A DNA stretch of 64,000 nucleotides from Cohnella laeviribosi DSM 21336 (GTDB lineage Bacteria; Bacillota; Bacilli; Paenibacillales; Paenibacillaceae), in contig NZ_KB899810.1 of the NCBI RefSeq assembly GCF_000378425.1, positions 169,688 to 233,687 on the forward strand, in the 5' to 3' direction. Position 1 is the first letter of the stretch. Each line of letters starts with the position of its first letter. The notes beneath the pieces are model-generated. The model saw only the letters and a program-made list of their open reading frames with translations. It had not been told where the DNA came from and made no database searches. A program made the translations under genes and the position numbers. This document shows, one piece after another, positions 18,816 through 26,905 of this stretch.

Positions 18816-20130
18816 GCATCGCCTTGGCCGCCGTATCGCCTTCGAGAAGGACCTGAACCTCCATCATGACGTGACGGCGGCTGGATTCGATGATGCTCGG
18901 CACGATGGAGATCGAGGCTTCGATCGGGACGGTGCGGAGGAAATACGTCGTCATGTTCTCCAGCACGTGCTCCCGCTTCCGCAGATCGCTCGCCGCCTTG
19001 GCCGCCGCCTGCTGCATGAGCGCCGTCAGCACGCCTTCGGACACCGTTCCGAGCGGTCCCGACATCTGAGGCGAAGCGATGCCGGTGAAGATCAGCCGGT
19101 TCTCCTCGTCCCGGCGCTCCGTAAACCCGCTCCACATCAGCGCGTCGAACGTCTCTCCCTGCTGGGCCTGGCGCCCCCCGAACTGCATCGACCGCAGCAC
19201 CTCGGCGCGGCTGATCACCCCGACGAGCTTGCGCTGCCGGTCGACAACCGGCAGCAGTTCGATGCCCTCCGACACCATCCGGTGCGCCGCGGAAGCGATC
19301 GGCGTATTCAACGTGACCGTCATCGGCCTGCGCGTCATCAGCTTGTCCAGCGGATAGCCCGGAGGAGAGCCCACCACGTCCTTGCCGGTAATCATCCCGA
19401 CAACGCGGTTCCATTCGTCCGTCACCGGAAACCGGGAGAAGCCCGTCTCCGCGCTCAACTTCAGGAAATCGGCCACGGTGGCCGATTGCTTTAACGCCCG
19501 GGTTCGTCCCGACGGCTCGACCAGGTCTCCGATCATCATGATTTTGCGCTGGATGAGCCGGTCGAACATCGCCCGGTTGATCATCGAAGCGACGGTGAAC
19601 GTATCGTGCCGGCTGGTCAAGATCGGCAGCTGCCGCTCGTCCGCCAGCGCCTTCACGTCGTCGCTCGTGCCGAATCCGCCGGTCACCAGCACGCCCGCGC
19701 CGTGCTCAAGCGCAAGACGGTGCGCGTTTTCGCGGTTGCCGACGATCAGCAGGCTGCCCGCGTCGATGTAACCCATCATTTCGTCGAGCTCCATCGCGCC
19801 GATGACGAATTTGTGCAGCGACTTGTCGAGACCTTCTTCCCCTCCGAGCAAGTTGCCCTGCACGATTTCCAGCACTTCCGCGAACGTGAGCTGCTCCGGC
19901 CGGTTGCGGCGCTTCTTGTCCACCCGCACCGTCCCGATCCGTTCCTTGGTGTTGACGTAACCGAGCTGCTCCGCTTCCTTGAGCGCGCGGTACGCGGTCC
20001 CTTCGGACACTTCCCGCTCTTTCGCCATCTTGCGGACCGAAATCCGGGTGCCGACCGGCAACTCGCGGATATATTGCAGCAACTGCTCGTGCTTGGTCCG
20101 ATCGCCGCCCGTTGCGTCGCCTCCCGCCAT
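18787..20130 (-). CDS. ytoI: CBS/DRTGG-domain transcriptional regulator YtoI
   Basis: 447 residues. Order of parts: N-terminal GntR-like winged helix (about 10-70, ISVRKMAKEREVSEGTAYRALKEAE), DRTGG-type domain (75-185), two CBS motifs (195-310, including MTRRPMTVTLNTPIASAAHRMVSEGIEL in segments) and a C-terminal hot-dog fold (330-445). This is the YtoI architecture; CBS domains usually bind adenine nucleotides, so it may sense energy state or c-di-AMP-like ligands, but targets are unknown. ATG with GGAGGG upstream. Confidence 0.88.
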   Translation of the reverse strand: MAGGDATGGDRTKHEQLLQYIRELPVGTRISVRKMAKEREVSEGTAYRALKEAEQLGYVNTKERIGTVRVDKKRRNRPEQLTFAEVLEIVQGNLLGGEEGLDKSLHKFVIGAMELDEMMGYIDAGSLLIVGNRENAHRLALEHGAGVLVTGGFGTSDDVKALADERQLPILTSRHDTFTVASMINRAMFDRLIQRKIMMIGDLVEPSGRTRALKQSATVADFLKLSAETGFSRFPVTDEWNRVVGMITGKDVVGSPPGYPLDKLMTRRPMTVTLNTPIASAAHRMVSEGIELLPVVDRQRKLVGVISRAEVLRSMQFGGRQAQQGETFDALMWSGFTERRDEENRLIFTGIASPQMSGPLGTVSEGVLTALMQQAAAKAASDLRKREHVLENMTTYFLRTVPIEASISIVPSIIESSRRHVMMEVQVLLEGDTAAKAMLTAQTIGVL

Positions 20131-20383
20131 GGCTTGGCCCTCCTTTTTTTCCGAGTTTCGAATGAATAGATTATACCGGATTCCGCCGTCTCGCGCATGC
20201 CCAACCGTCCGGGCGTTTCCTCTCCCGTTTCAACATCTTCAGGGAAAAAATGACAAATCCCCCATCATCACCATTTCCAATTCGCAGGAAAATGGGTAAA
20301 GTAGAAACTGTAGCGACGAAAATTATTTTTACAATTTCCGTCTTTTTTCAAATTTTTTCGACAATGGTGGGGGCGGTTCGTGA
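20131..20383. other. AT-rich divergent spacer between ytoI and the histidine kinase
   Basis: More AT-rich than its surroundings (T- and A-runs at 20320-20360). TACAAT near 20331 could be a -10 for the kinase gene, but no matching -35 is clear. No gene seen. Confidence 0.35.
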
Positions 20384-21757
20384 GTGGCAACCTTTTGGCA
20401 CATCGTCAAGCTCGATTTGTTTTATTCCTTGCCCCAAACGTTCATGATCTGGGCGCTCAGCTTTTCGCTGCTGGAGCAAAAACCGGAGCGGCTCGTCCGC
20501 AAGCTGATTCTCTTGACGGTTACGACTTCGGTTTATACGGATGCGCTCGTCTTTTTTCTGCCGTTTCAACTGCATGTGATCAATTCGATGTTGGCCAATG
20601 CCGCCATGCTGTTTCTCCTGTTCCGGTCCTTGCCGCTCAAGCATAAGCTCGGAATTTTTGTCAGCGCATACCTGATCGCCATCATTACCGATCTGCTGTT
20701 TACCCAGATCGTCATGGCGATCACCGGTCTTACCGACCGGGACGCCATTTTGCAAGGGCCGCTGTGGGTGCTGATCGTGGGACTGTATCCGGTGCTGCTC
20801 GCGGAAGGCCTCCTCGCCTTGTATATCCGCAAGAAGAAATTGAAAACGATTCGAAAGCTGTTTACCAAAGTCGTGCACAGCTGGTCGACGGGGCTCGGGA
20901 AGCTGGTCGTGCTCGTCGCGCTTCAGTTTATTCTGCTCGGCTTGATTCAGTTTTTTCACGCCGATCAAAGCGAGAGCGAACTGATCGTGTCCGTTCTCGT
21001 TTGCGCCGCGATCGTGCTCAGCCTGATCTCCCTGGTTAGCGTCGTGCGCCTTTTGGCCAGCGCCAGGGAGGAGGCCGCCCGCATGGCCCAGGAAGTGTAT
21101 GTGGAAGACATCAGCCGCATGTTCACGTCGATCCGCGGGCAGCGCCACGATTTTCTCAATCATGTCCAGGTCATGCACACGATGCTCAAGCTGGGCAAGT
21201 CGGATGAGCTTAAAGCCTATATGGCCGATATCGTCAAGGACATTCAGGATGTCAGCGGGATCGTGCACCACCCTTCCCCGCCTCTGGCCGCGTTTCTGAA
21301 AGCGAAGACCGCCGTGGCCGAAAGCCGCAACATCAAGTTTACGTGCGAGCTGTCGGATACGTGGAACGACCAGTCCACGATCCGGACGATCGACGTCGTC
21401 AAAATCGTCGGCAACCTCGTCAACAACGCGTTCGACGAGGTGGAGCAACTGCCGCCCGAGGAGCGGCGCGTGCACGCCGACATCCGCTGCCACCCGGAGC
21501 ATATCGAGCTGGTTGTCAACAACCGGGGGCGCGTGCTTTCCGACATGGAGCTGAAGCGGATTTTTAAGCCGGGCTACACGACCAAGCGGAACGAGCACTC
21601 CGGCCTCGGCCTGTCGATCGTGCACGAACGGGTCAATCATTATAAAGGGACGATCGACGTGCAGTCCAATTCGACCGACGGCACCACCTTCCGCATCACC
21701 CTTCCTCACAAGCACACGCCTCCGGCGGAAGGAAGCGGCAGCATTCTTTTCGGGTAG
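20384..21757 (+). CDS. Orphan sensor histidine kinase, SpoOB-type (CitA/NatK/AgrC-like)
   Basis: 457 residues. About six membrane segments fill the first 210 residues, with no extracellular sensor domain. The phosphoacceptor box RGQRHDFLNHVQVMHTML is near residue 255, the SpoOB-like type with H-D-x-x-N-H. The ATPase domain follows, with NLVNNAFDEVE (N-box) near 348 and HSGLGLSIVHERV (G-box) near 410. Such kinases usually have a response regulator next door; here the downstream gene is the split gerE and no regulator is seen, so the partner is elsewhere. GTG start; the ribosome site (GGGGGCGG) is some 12 bases upstream. Confidence 0.85.
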   Translation: MATFWHIVKLDLFYSLPQTFMIWALSFSLLEQKPERLVRKLILLTVTTSVYTDALVFFLPFQLHVINSMLANAAMLFLLFRSLPLKHKLGIFVSAYLIAIITDLLFTQIVMAITGLTDRDAILQGPLWVLIVGLYPVLLAEGLLALYIRKKKLKTIRKLFTKVVHSWSTGLGKLVVLVALQFILLGLIQFFHADQSESELIVSVLVCAAIVLSLISLVSVVRLLASAREEAARMAQEVYVEDISRMFTSIRGQRHDFLNHVQVMHTMLKLGKSDELKAYMADIVKDIQDVSGIVHHPSPPLAAFLKAKTAVAESRNIKFTCELSDTWNDQSTIRTIDVVKIVGNLVNNAFDEVEQLPPEERRVHADIRCHPEHIELVVNNRGRVLSDMELKRIFKPGYTTKRNEHSGLGLSIVHERVNHYKGTIDVQSNSTDGTTFRITLPHKHTPPAEGSGSILFG

Positions 21758-21945
21758 ACATTGCGCCGGGACGGCCTCTCCGCCGCCGAAGAAAGAGCGG
21801 AGGGGCGGCTGCGGCGCTCCTATGTATTCCCCCTCGCCTGCCGGGGTTCGCGCGCCGAGCATCAAAAAACCTCCTCTCCCGCCCTCATCCGTGGTGAGCG
21901 GCGAAAAAGAAGGTCGTTTGTCGCTTCGGTCCCCGTTGATGACCG

Positions 21946-22026
21946 TCAGATTTTCAGCTCCCCAAGCTTGATCAGCTCGACAACCGCCTGCGAACGCCCC
22001 TTTACGTTTAACTTTTGCATCACATT
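21946..22026 (-). pseudogene. gerE: gerE, 3' part (last 24 codons) cut off by an inserted element
   Basis: On the minus strand, codons from the ATG at 22020 read MQKLNVKGRSQAVVELIKLG and end ELKI before TGA. This is the C-terminal end of the GerE/LuxR helix-turn-helix (B. subtilis GerE ends MQKLGVKGRSQAVVELLRMGELEL). The first 50 codons lie at 33528-33379 on the same strand. Joining at the shared AATG gives exactly 74 residues, the length of B. subtilis GerE. So this is not decay but an interrupted gene, probably restored by excision in the mother cell. Upstream of the junction the frame continues into element DNA without a start. Confidence 0.9.
22023..22026 (-). other. Left attachment core (attL) in gerE
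   Basis: Minus strand reads CACGTGACG AATG TGATGCAAAAG. The AATG (or the following GA, also shared) is the likely crossover region. The element-side arm has TTCAAA, which mirrors TTTGAA in the other arm when the circle is closed, giving an inverted repeat centred on the AA of AATG, as expected for a serine-recombinase attP. Confidence 0.65.
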
Positions 22027-22109
22027 CGTCACGTGTTTTGAATTACGCAACTTACGCAACCGATTATCGAACGAATCCGCCGCGGATTCGCCGGTTGGGA
22101 TCGCCGGTT

Positions 22110-23714
22110 TCAGATGTTTTCCCCAAGGCCGAACGTCAGCTCGACCCGCACTTCTCCCGTCTCCGACACCGTGATCCGCTCGATCAGCTGTTTCAGGATC
22201 AGGCTGAATGCGTCAAGCTCCTCCTCGTCGTCGTAATTCAGCTCCAGCAGATCGTCCAGCGCTTCTTGGGCTTCCTCCTCCAGCCTACGCATCCGGTCCC
22301 GGGTCTGGCGCAGTTCCCTTAGATCCGCGAGCCGCTTCTCCAACCGGCCGATTTCCTTCTCGAACTGCCGCTTTTCGAATTCCATCTGCTGCCTGTCGAT
22401 CCGGCCGTCAATCCAGTCTTTATGCAGGGAGAACGCCGCTTCCCGGTACCGTTCGATTTTGGCGCCAAGCTCGGCGGCCTCCTTTTCCTCGTTGGACCCG
22501 TCGTTTTGGAGCAAGTGGCGGCAGCTCTCGAACAAGCTTTCAACCGACGCGCAGGCGGACAGCTTGGCGGAGAGGCTCTCCACCAGCGCCTCCCTGAAAT
22601 CCTCATAGGGCAGCCAATAGGCGTTCCGGCATCCGGCGTCTCCTTGCCGCCTGCGCTTGGAGCAGCACAGATAGCGGTACGCCTTGTCTTGCGTTCGGGA
22701 GCGAACCGGCTTCGTCTTCATGCTCACCAGGGAAGCGCCGCAATGCGCGCAGAAGATCATGCCGGCAAAAAGATTTTTGCGGTTGCGGACGCCGCCGCGC
22801 CGCCCCCCTCCGCGCTTCAGGCGGATGTCCTGCGCCGCTTGAAACAGTTCGGGGGAGACGATCGCTTCATGCGTCGGGCCGACGGCGGAACGTTCCCACG
22901 AGGCTTTGTCGCGCTGCACCAGTTTTTTGCGCCGGTCGTGCAGATCGGTCAGGCTGTGCACTTTGACCGTCTCGTATTTGCCGAAAACGTTGACGCCCGT
23001 ATACGCCTCGTTCTGCAAAATGCGCTGAATCGTGGTAACGCCCCAAACGCCGCCTTTAGGCGAAGGAATGAGCCGTTCGTTCAACGCCTTGGCGATCTTT
23101 TTTTCCCCAAGCTTGTGCGCGGTGTACAGGGTAAAAATTTCGCGGACGATTTCGCTTTCGCGCTCGTCGGGAACGAGCGTCTTTCTCCCGTCTACCGTCG
23201 TTTTTTTATATCCGTACGGCGCGACGCTTCCGGTAAAATTCCCTTTCATCGCCGATTGCCGGATGCCGCGCCGCGAGCTTAGACTGATCATTTCGCTCTG
23301 CTTCTGGTTGACCGCGGAAAAAATTTGAAACTTGAATTCGTCGCGGTCGAGTCCCGAATCGTAGTTTTCGTCAATGGAGATCAGCCGGATGTTCAGGGAA
23401 TCCGCCAGCATCCGTTTTAAGGCCATCGAATCGACCAAATCGCGCGAAAATCTGGACAGCGAGGCGAAAATGACCGCTTGAAAGCGACGCGCTTTGGCGT
23501 CCTCCAGCAGCTTTCGAATCGCCGGACGCTCGATCATGCTGGTGCCGCTGTCCCGGTCTTCGTAGATCCATTCGTCGCAGACTTCCAGTCCGATTTGCCG
23601 CGCTTTTTCCCGGCATATGCCTTCCTGATGCTCCGGGCTGTCTTTCTGGCTTTCTTTGGTCGTGCTGACCCGGACGTAAATGGCGGCAACCGGTTTGACC
23701 CTCTGCTGCAACAA
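22110..23714 (-). CDS. Large serine recombinase (integrase/excisionase of the gerE element)
   Basis: About 534 residues. N-terminal resolvase domain with the nucleophile in AIYVRVST (Ser near residue 17) and the catalytic Arg region SLSRFSRDLVDSMAL near 90. Then the recombinase domain (165-280, with PYGYKK and AYTGVNVFGKYE), a zinc ribbon (CAHCG near 328, paired with CC and C residues near 358-370), a long coiled coil (about 415-500) and an acidic C-terminal part. This is the SpoIVCA/phiC31-type layout. It should join attL and attR and thereby restore gerE. A TTG at 23714 follows GGGGGAGG by 8 bases; neighbouring TTGs are possible. No clear own promoter was found. Confidence 0.92.
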   Translation of the reverse strand: MLQQRVKPVAAIYVRVSTTKESQKDSPEHQEGICREKARQIGLEVCDEWIYEDRDSGTSMIERPAIRKLLEDAKARRFQAVIFASLSRFSRDLVDSMALKRMLADSLNIRLISIDENYDSGLDRDEFKFQIFSAVNQKQSEMISLSSRRGIRQSAMKGNFTGSVAPYGYKKTTVDGRKTLVPDERESEIVREIFTLYTAHKLGEKKIAKALNERLIPSPKGGVWGVTTIQRILQNEAYTGVNVFGKYETVKVHSLTDLHDRRKKLVQRDKASWERSAVGPTHEAIVSPELFQAAQDIRLKRGGGRRGGVRNRKNLFAGMIFCAHCGASLVSMKTKPVRSRTQDKAYRYLCCSKRRRQGDAGCRNAYWLPYEDFREALVESLSAKLSACASVESLFESCRHLLQNDGSNEEKEAAELGAKIERYREAAFSLHKDWIDGRIDRQQMEFEKRQFEKEIGRLEKRLADLRELRQTRDRMRRLEEEAQEALDDLLELNYDDEEELDAFSLILKQLIERITVSETGEVRVELTFGLGENI

Positions 23715-23743
23715 GGGCAACGCCTCCCCCGCTTTCGAGCATG

Positions 23744-23772
23744 AAAAAGGCCGTTTGACGATTCATCAAACG
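23744..23772 (-). terminator. Intrinsic terminator after the 55-residue gene
   Basis: CGTTTGA, seven bases, TCAAACG, followed by a T5 run on the minus strand. It lies between the 55-residue gene and the recombinase. It belongs to a sequence repeated at 31839-31907. Confidence 0.65.
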
Positions 23773-23811
23773 ACCCTTGCCCTTCTTAGGACACGGCTTG
23801 TACGAGTTCGG
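23744..23811. repeat. Direct repeat copy A within the gerE element
   Basis: Terminator plus flanking DNA similar to copy B (31839-31907). Both begin AAAAAGGCCG, contain a TTGAC...TCAAACG hairpin and CCCTT, and end in ACGGCTTGTACGA followed by a TCCGG/TTCGG-like end. Both copies have the same orientation. The metabolic cargo lies between them. Confidence 0.65.
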
Positions 23812-23953
23812 AAATTTTTTTTGCCCGGTCGCTTGGCAGCCGATTTCGCCGGATTCGGATCACGGTCTCCTTCGCCAAACGGTTCACGATCTCGCCAAGG
23901 TCCCTCGCGCCTTCTTGAAAATGAAGCTGGAACGCACGTTTCCGGCTTCCCAC
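23786..23953 (-). CDS. Small basic protein of 55 aa next to the recombinase
   Basis: Reads MGSRKRAFQLHFQEGARDLG and ends KKISELVQAVS. Rich in Arg/Lys and probably all helical, with a strong ribosome site (GGAGGAG 8 bases before GTG at 23953) and its own terminator. I do not recognise the family. Its position directly upstream of a large serine recombinase and its size are like recombination directionality factors (SprB of SPbeta is 58 residues), which make excision possible. That role is a guess. A GTATACTT element upstream could be a SigA or SigE -10. Confidence 0.6.
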   Translation of the reverse strand: MGSRKRAFQLHFQEGARDLGEIVNRLAKETVIRIRRNRLPSDRAKKISELVQAVS

Positions 23954-24049
23954 CGCCGCTTCTCCTCCCAACCCTTTTTTTACAAGTATACATCCGCAGC
24001 GGCTTGACTTATGAAAATGGACCGGGAAATGTTGACCGTCTCGTCCGCC

Positions 24050-25198
24050 TCACCACTCCGCAATCGAACCGTCCGCATGCCGCCAAACCGGATTTCGCCA
24101 CTTGTGGCCGATCTCCGCCGCTTTGCGGACTTTGTCCTCGTCAATCTCGACGCCCAGCCCGGGACCGCTGGGGATATCGACATAACCGTCGCGGTACGTA
24201 AACACGGACGGATCTTTAAGAAAGTCCAGCAGATCGCTGCCCTCATGATAATGGATGCCCAGGCTTTGCTCTTGAATAAACGCGTTGTGCGCCGTGGCAT
24301 CCACCTGCAAGCTTGCCGCGAGCGCAATCGGTCCCAGCGGGCAGTGCGGCGCCAGCGCCACATCGTACGCTTCCGCCATGGCCGCGATCTTCTTGCATTC
24401 GGTGATGCCGCCCGCATGCGACAAATCCGGCTGGACAATATCCACACAGCCGTCGGCCAGCACCCGTTTGAAATCCCAGCGGGTAAACATCCGCTCTCCC
24501 GTGGCGATCGGAATGGAGGTATGGCGGGCCAGCTCTTGGAGATGCTCGTTGTTTTGCGGCAGCACCGGCTCCTCGATAAACATCGGATGAAACGGCTCCA
24601 GCTCCTTGACCAGCACTTTCGCCATCGGCTTATGGACGCGCCCGTGGAAATCCAGCGCGATGCCGAAGCTTTTGCCGACCGCTTGCCGCGCCGTGGCCAC
24701 CCGTTCGACGGCCGCGTCGACTTTGTCGAAGCTGTCGATGTATTGCAGCTCTTCCGTCAGGTTCATCTTCACCGCCGTAAAGCCGTGGCCGGCCGCTTCT
24801 TTAATCGCTTTCGCCACGTCGCTCGGCCGGTCGCCTCCGATCCAGGAATAAACCCGCATCCGGTCCCGGCAAGCGCCGCCCAGCAATTGATGGACCGGGG
24901 CCCGGTAGAACTTGCCCTTAATGTCCCACAGCGCCTGGTCGATGCCGGCAATCGCGCTCATCAGCACCGGCCCGCCCCTGTAGAACGAAGCCCGGTACAT
25001 CAGTTGCCACAAATCTTCGATGCACATCGGATCTTTTCCGATCAAGGCGTCGGCAAATTCGTGCACGGCCGCCCGGACGGTTTCCGCCTTCCCTTCCACG
25101 ATCGGCTCGCCCCATCCGGAAATGCCTTCGTCCGTTTCCACTTTCAGAAACAGCCAGCGCGGCGGGACCACAAACGTTTCAAAACGGGTGATCTTCAT
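24050..25198 (-). CDS. dgoD: D-galactonate dehydratase (enolase superfamily)
   Basis: Dehydrates D-galactonate to 2-keto-3-deoxy-galactonate. 382 residues, the same length as E. coli DgoD, with long stretches I recognise as near-identical: [16 protein letters not shown] at the start, [33 protein letters not shown] (metal ligand Asp and base His, near 183-185), [45 protein letters not shown] and [16 protein letters not shown] (second catalytic His near 285). AGGAGG lies 8-9 bases before the ATG. Next gene after the two-component system on the same strand. No kinase (dgoK) or aldolase (dgoA) accompanies it, so the product must be used by genes elsewhere, or the true substrate is a related sugar acid. 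Confidence 0.9.
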   Translation of the reverse strand: MKITRFETFVVPPRWLFLKVETDEGISGWGEPIVEGKAETVRAAVHEFADALIGKDPMCIEDLWQLMYRASFYRGGPVLMSAIAGIDQALWDIKGKFYRAPVHQLLGGACRDRMRVYSWIGGDRPSDVAKAIKEAAGHGFTAVKMNLTEELQYIDSFDKVDAAVERVATARQAVGKSFGIALDFHGRVHKPMAKVLVKELEPFHPMFIEEPVLPQNNEHLQELARHTSIPIATGERMFTRWDFKRVLADGCVDIVQPDLSHAGGITECKKIAAMAEAYDVALAPHCPLGPIALAASLQVDATAHNAFIQEQSLGIHYHEGSDLLDFLKDPSVFTYRDGYVDIPSGPGLGVEIDEDKVRKAAEIGHKWRNPVWRHADGSIAEW

Positions 25199-25265
25199 CG
25201 GAAATACCTCCTAAAGCGAATGGAAGAATAAAAGAAATACGGCATATACGGTCCGGCCGGATGCG

Positions 25266-26903
25266 TCAACGCTGCTGCCGGTATTGCTGAGGCGTCAGGC
25301 CGTAATGCTTCTTGAACACTTTGATGAAATAGTTCGGGTTTTGATAACCCAATTCCAGGGCGATCTCGTAAATTTTAGCGGCACTGTTTTTCAACAGGGA
25401 GGCAGCCTTCTCCATCTTGACCCGGACGATAAAATCGCTTACATTCTCGCCGGTTTCCGCTTTGTACACTTGCGAAAGATAAACCGGGTGCATGTACAAT
25501 CGGCCGGCCAAATCCTGCAGCGTAATCGCCTCGCCGAGATTTTTAAGGACCTGCTGCCGGATCTTTTCCACGATGGAATACCGCGTATGCGCCAGCTCCT
25601 TCTCCGCGTAATGCCGCAGTTTGCCGAGCGACTCCAGCGCCCAGGCTTGCAATGCGGAAAAGGACCGGCACGGCGCAAGCCCGATCGCATTGGACAGTTC
25701 CGGGCCGATAATCTCCGCCAGCTCTTTACCGTACTTATGCGCGATAAAACAGCAGGCCGAATAGATCGTGAAAAAAGCTTCGATTAAATAATCTTTCGAT
25801 TCGCCGGATTTCGGGCCCAATTCCTCGAAGATCGCCTCATACTTTTCCTCGATGCCCTCCCAATCGCCGACTTCAAACAAATGAACGAGCAGCGGCGGCT
25901 CGTATAACCGTTGCAGCGAACGGGTTTGCGACAAGCCCGGTTCCTCGGACGCGAACGCGATCACGTCGCTCTGCCTGCCGATCTGCTTCCGGAACGCCGA
26001 CAGCGCGCTCTGATAGAGCGGGCTTAACTCTTCGGGAAAAAGCCCCCACTTGCCGATCAGCACCGACACTTTGCCTTGCAAATAATGGTTGACGCTTCGC
26101 TGCAGCTGCGCCGCCAATTGTTCGAACCGGCGCCTCAGCGGTTCCGAAAGCGCCTGTCCGCGCTCCGACGTTTCCGCTTCCTTCGCCCCGACCGCAAACA
26201 CCATAAAACCGTGGACATCCTGGCAGTGCCATAATGGAAAATGGCCGCTAAAAATTTCTTCCGCCATGTTCCCGATCGCGTACTGCAGCAGAGACAGGCT
26301 GTAAAAGTCCTGTTCCGGCATCTCCTTCTCCAGCCGGATCAGCATTAACGCGACCGAATCCCCCGGGGCGATGGGAATGTCGAACATCTTTAGCTTTTCC
26401 GCGAGCAATTGCGGCGAAATCCGTTTTCCTTGCAGCAGATCGTTCAGCAAATCCGCTTTCAGCTTCGGCAGATGCTCCCGCATCGTGCGCAACGCCCGAT
26501 GGTAAGCGTCATACGTTTCGACTTCCGCGCGCAGCTTGTCGACGACGCGGGCCACTTTCGCCAAGATCTCTTCGTCGCTGACCGGCTTGAGCAGATAGTC
26601 GGATACATGATGCTTAATGGCCTGCTGGGCATAGGCGAAATCCGCGTAACCCGTCAGCAGCAAGCATTTGACGTTCTTCCATCTCGCGCCGATTTCCTCG
26701 ATCAGCTCCAGCCCGCTCATGCCGGGCATGCGAATATCCGTAACGACAATATCCACCGGCGCATACGCCAAAATATCCAGCGCTTCCAAACCGGAATGCG
26801 CCTTGTACACCTTGCCGATCCCGATTTCCGCCCAGGGGATCAGCGTTTCCAGACTTTCCACCACACTGGCTTCGTCGTCTACAAGCAGCATATGAAACAA
26901 CAT
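25266..26903 (-). CDS. Response regulator, YesN/AraC type
   Basis: 545 residues. Receiver domain at residues 1-120 with acidic pocket D9-D10 and phosphoacceptor Asp56 (VVTDIRMPGMSG) and Lys near 105 (LLKPVSDEE). A long helical middle region (120-440) is followed by an AraC-type double helix-turn-helix in the last 100 residues (LGEAITLQDLAGRLYMHPVYLSQVYK and ALELGYQNPNYFIKVFKKHYG). ATG at 26903 starts two bases after the stop of the kinase gene. It should activate the importer genes when phosphorylated by the adjacent kinase. Confidence 0.9.
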   Translation of the reverse strand: MLFHMLLVDDEASVVESLETLIPWAEIGIGKVYKAHSGLEALDILAYAPVDIVVTDIRMPGMSGLELIEEIGARWKNVKCLLLTGYADFAYAQQAIKHHVSDYLLKPVSDEEILAKVARVVDKLRAEVETYDAYHRALRTMREHLPKLKADLLNDLLQGKRISPQLLAEKLKMFDIPIAPGDSVALMLIRLEKEMPEQDFYSLSLLQYAIGNMAEEIFSGHFPLWHCQDVHGFMVFAVGAKEAETSERGQALSEPLRRRFEQLAAQLQRSVNHYLQGKVSVLIGKWGLFPEELSPLYQSALSAFRKQIGRQSDVIAFASEEPGLSQTRSLQRLYEPPLLVHLFEVGDWEGIEEKYEAIFEELGPKSGESKDYLIEAFFTIYSACCFIAHKYGKELAEIIGPELSNAIGLAPCRSFSALQAWALESLGKLRHYAEKELAHTRYSIVEKIRQQVLKNLGEAITLQDLAGRLYMHPVYLSQVYKAETGENVSDFIVRVKMEKAASLLKNSAAKIYEIALELGYQNPNYFIKVFKKHYGLTPQQYRQQR

Positions 26904-26905
26904 TC

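Noticed and set aside
20348..21865. A 505-codon open frame on the minus strand opposite the histidine kinase, starting after a GGAGAGGAGG-like site
   Set aside because: Its product is rich in His/Arg/Asp/Gln without any fold pattern, whereas the plus-strand frame has clear kinase motifs. High GC content keeps antisense frames open. The good-looking ribosome site is probably chance.
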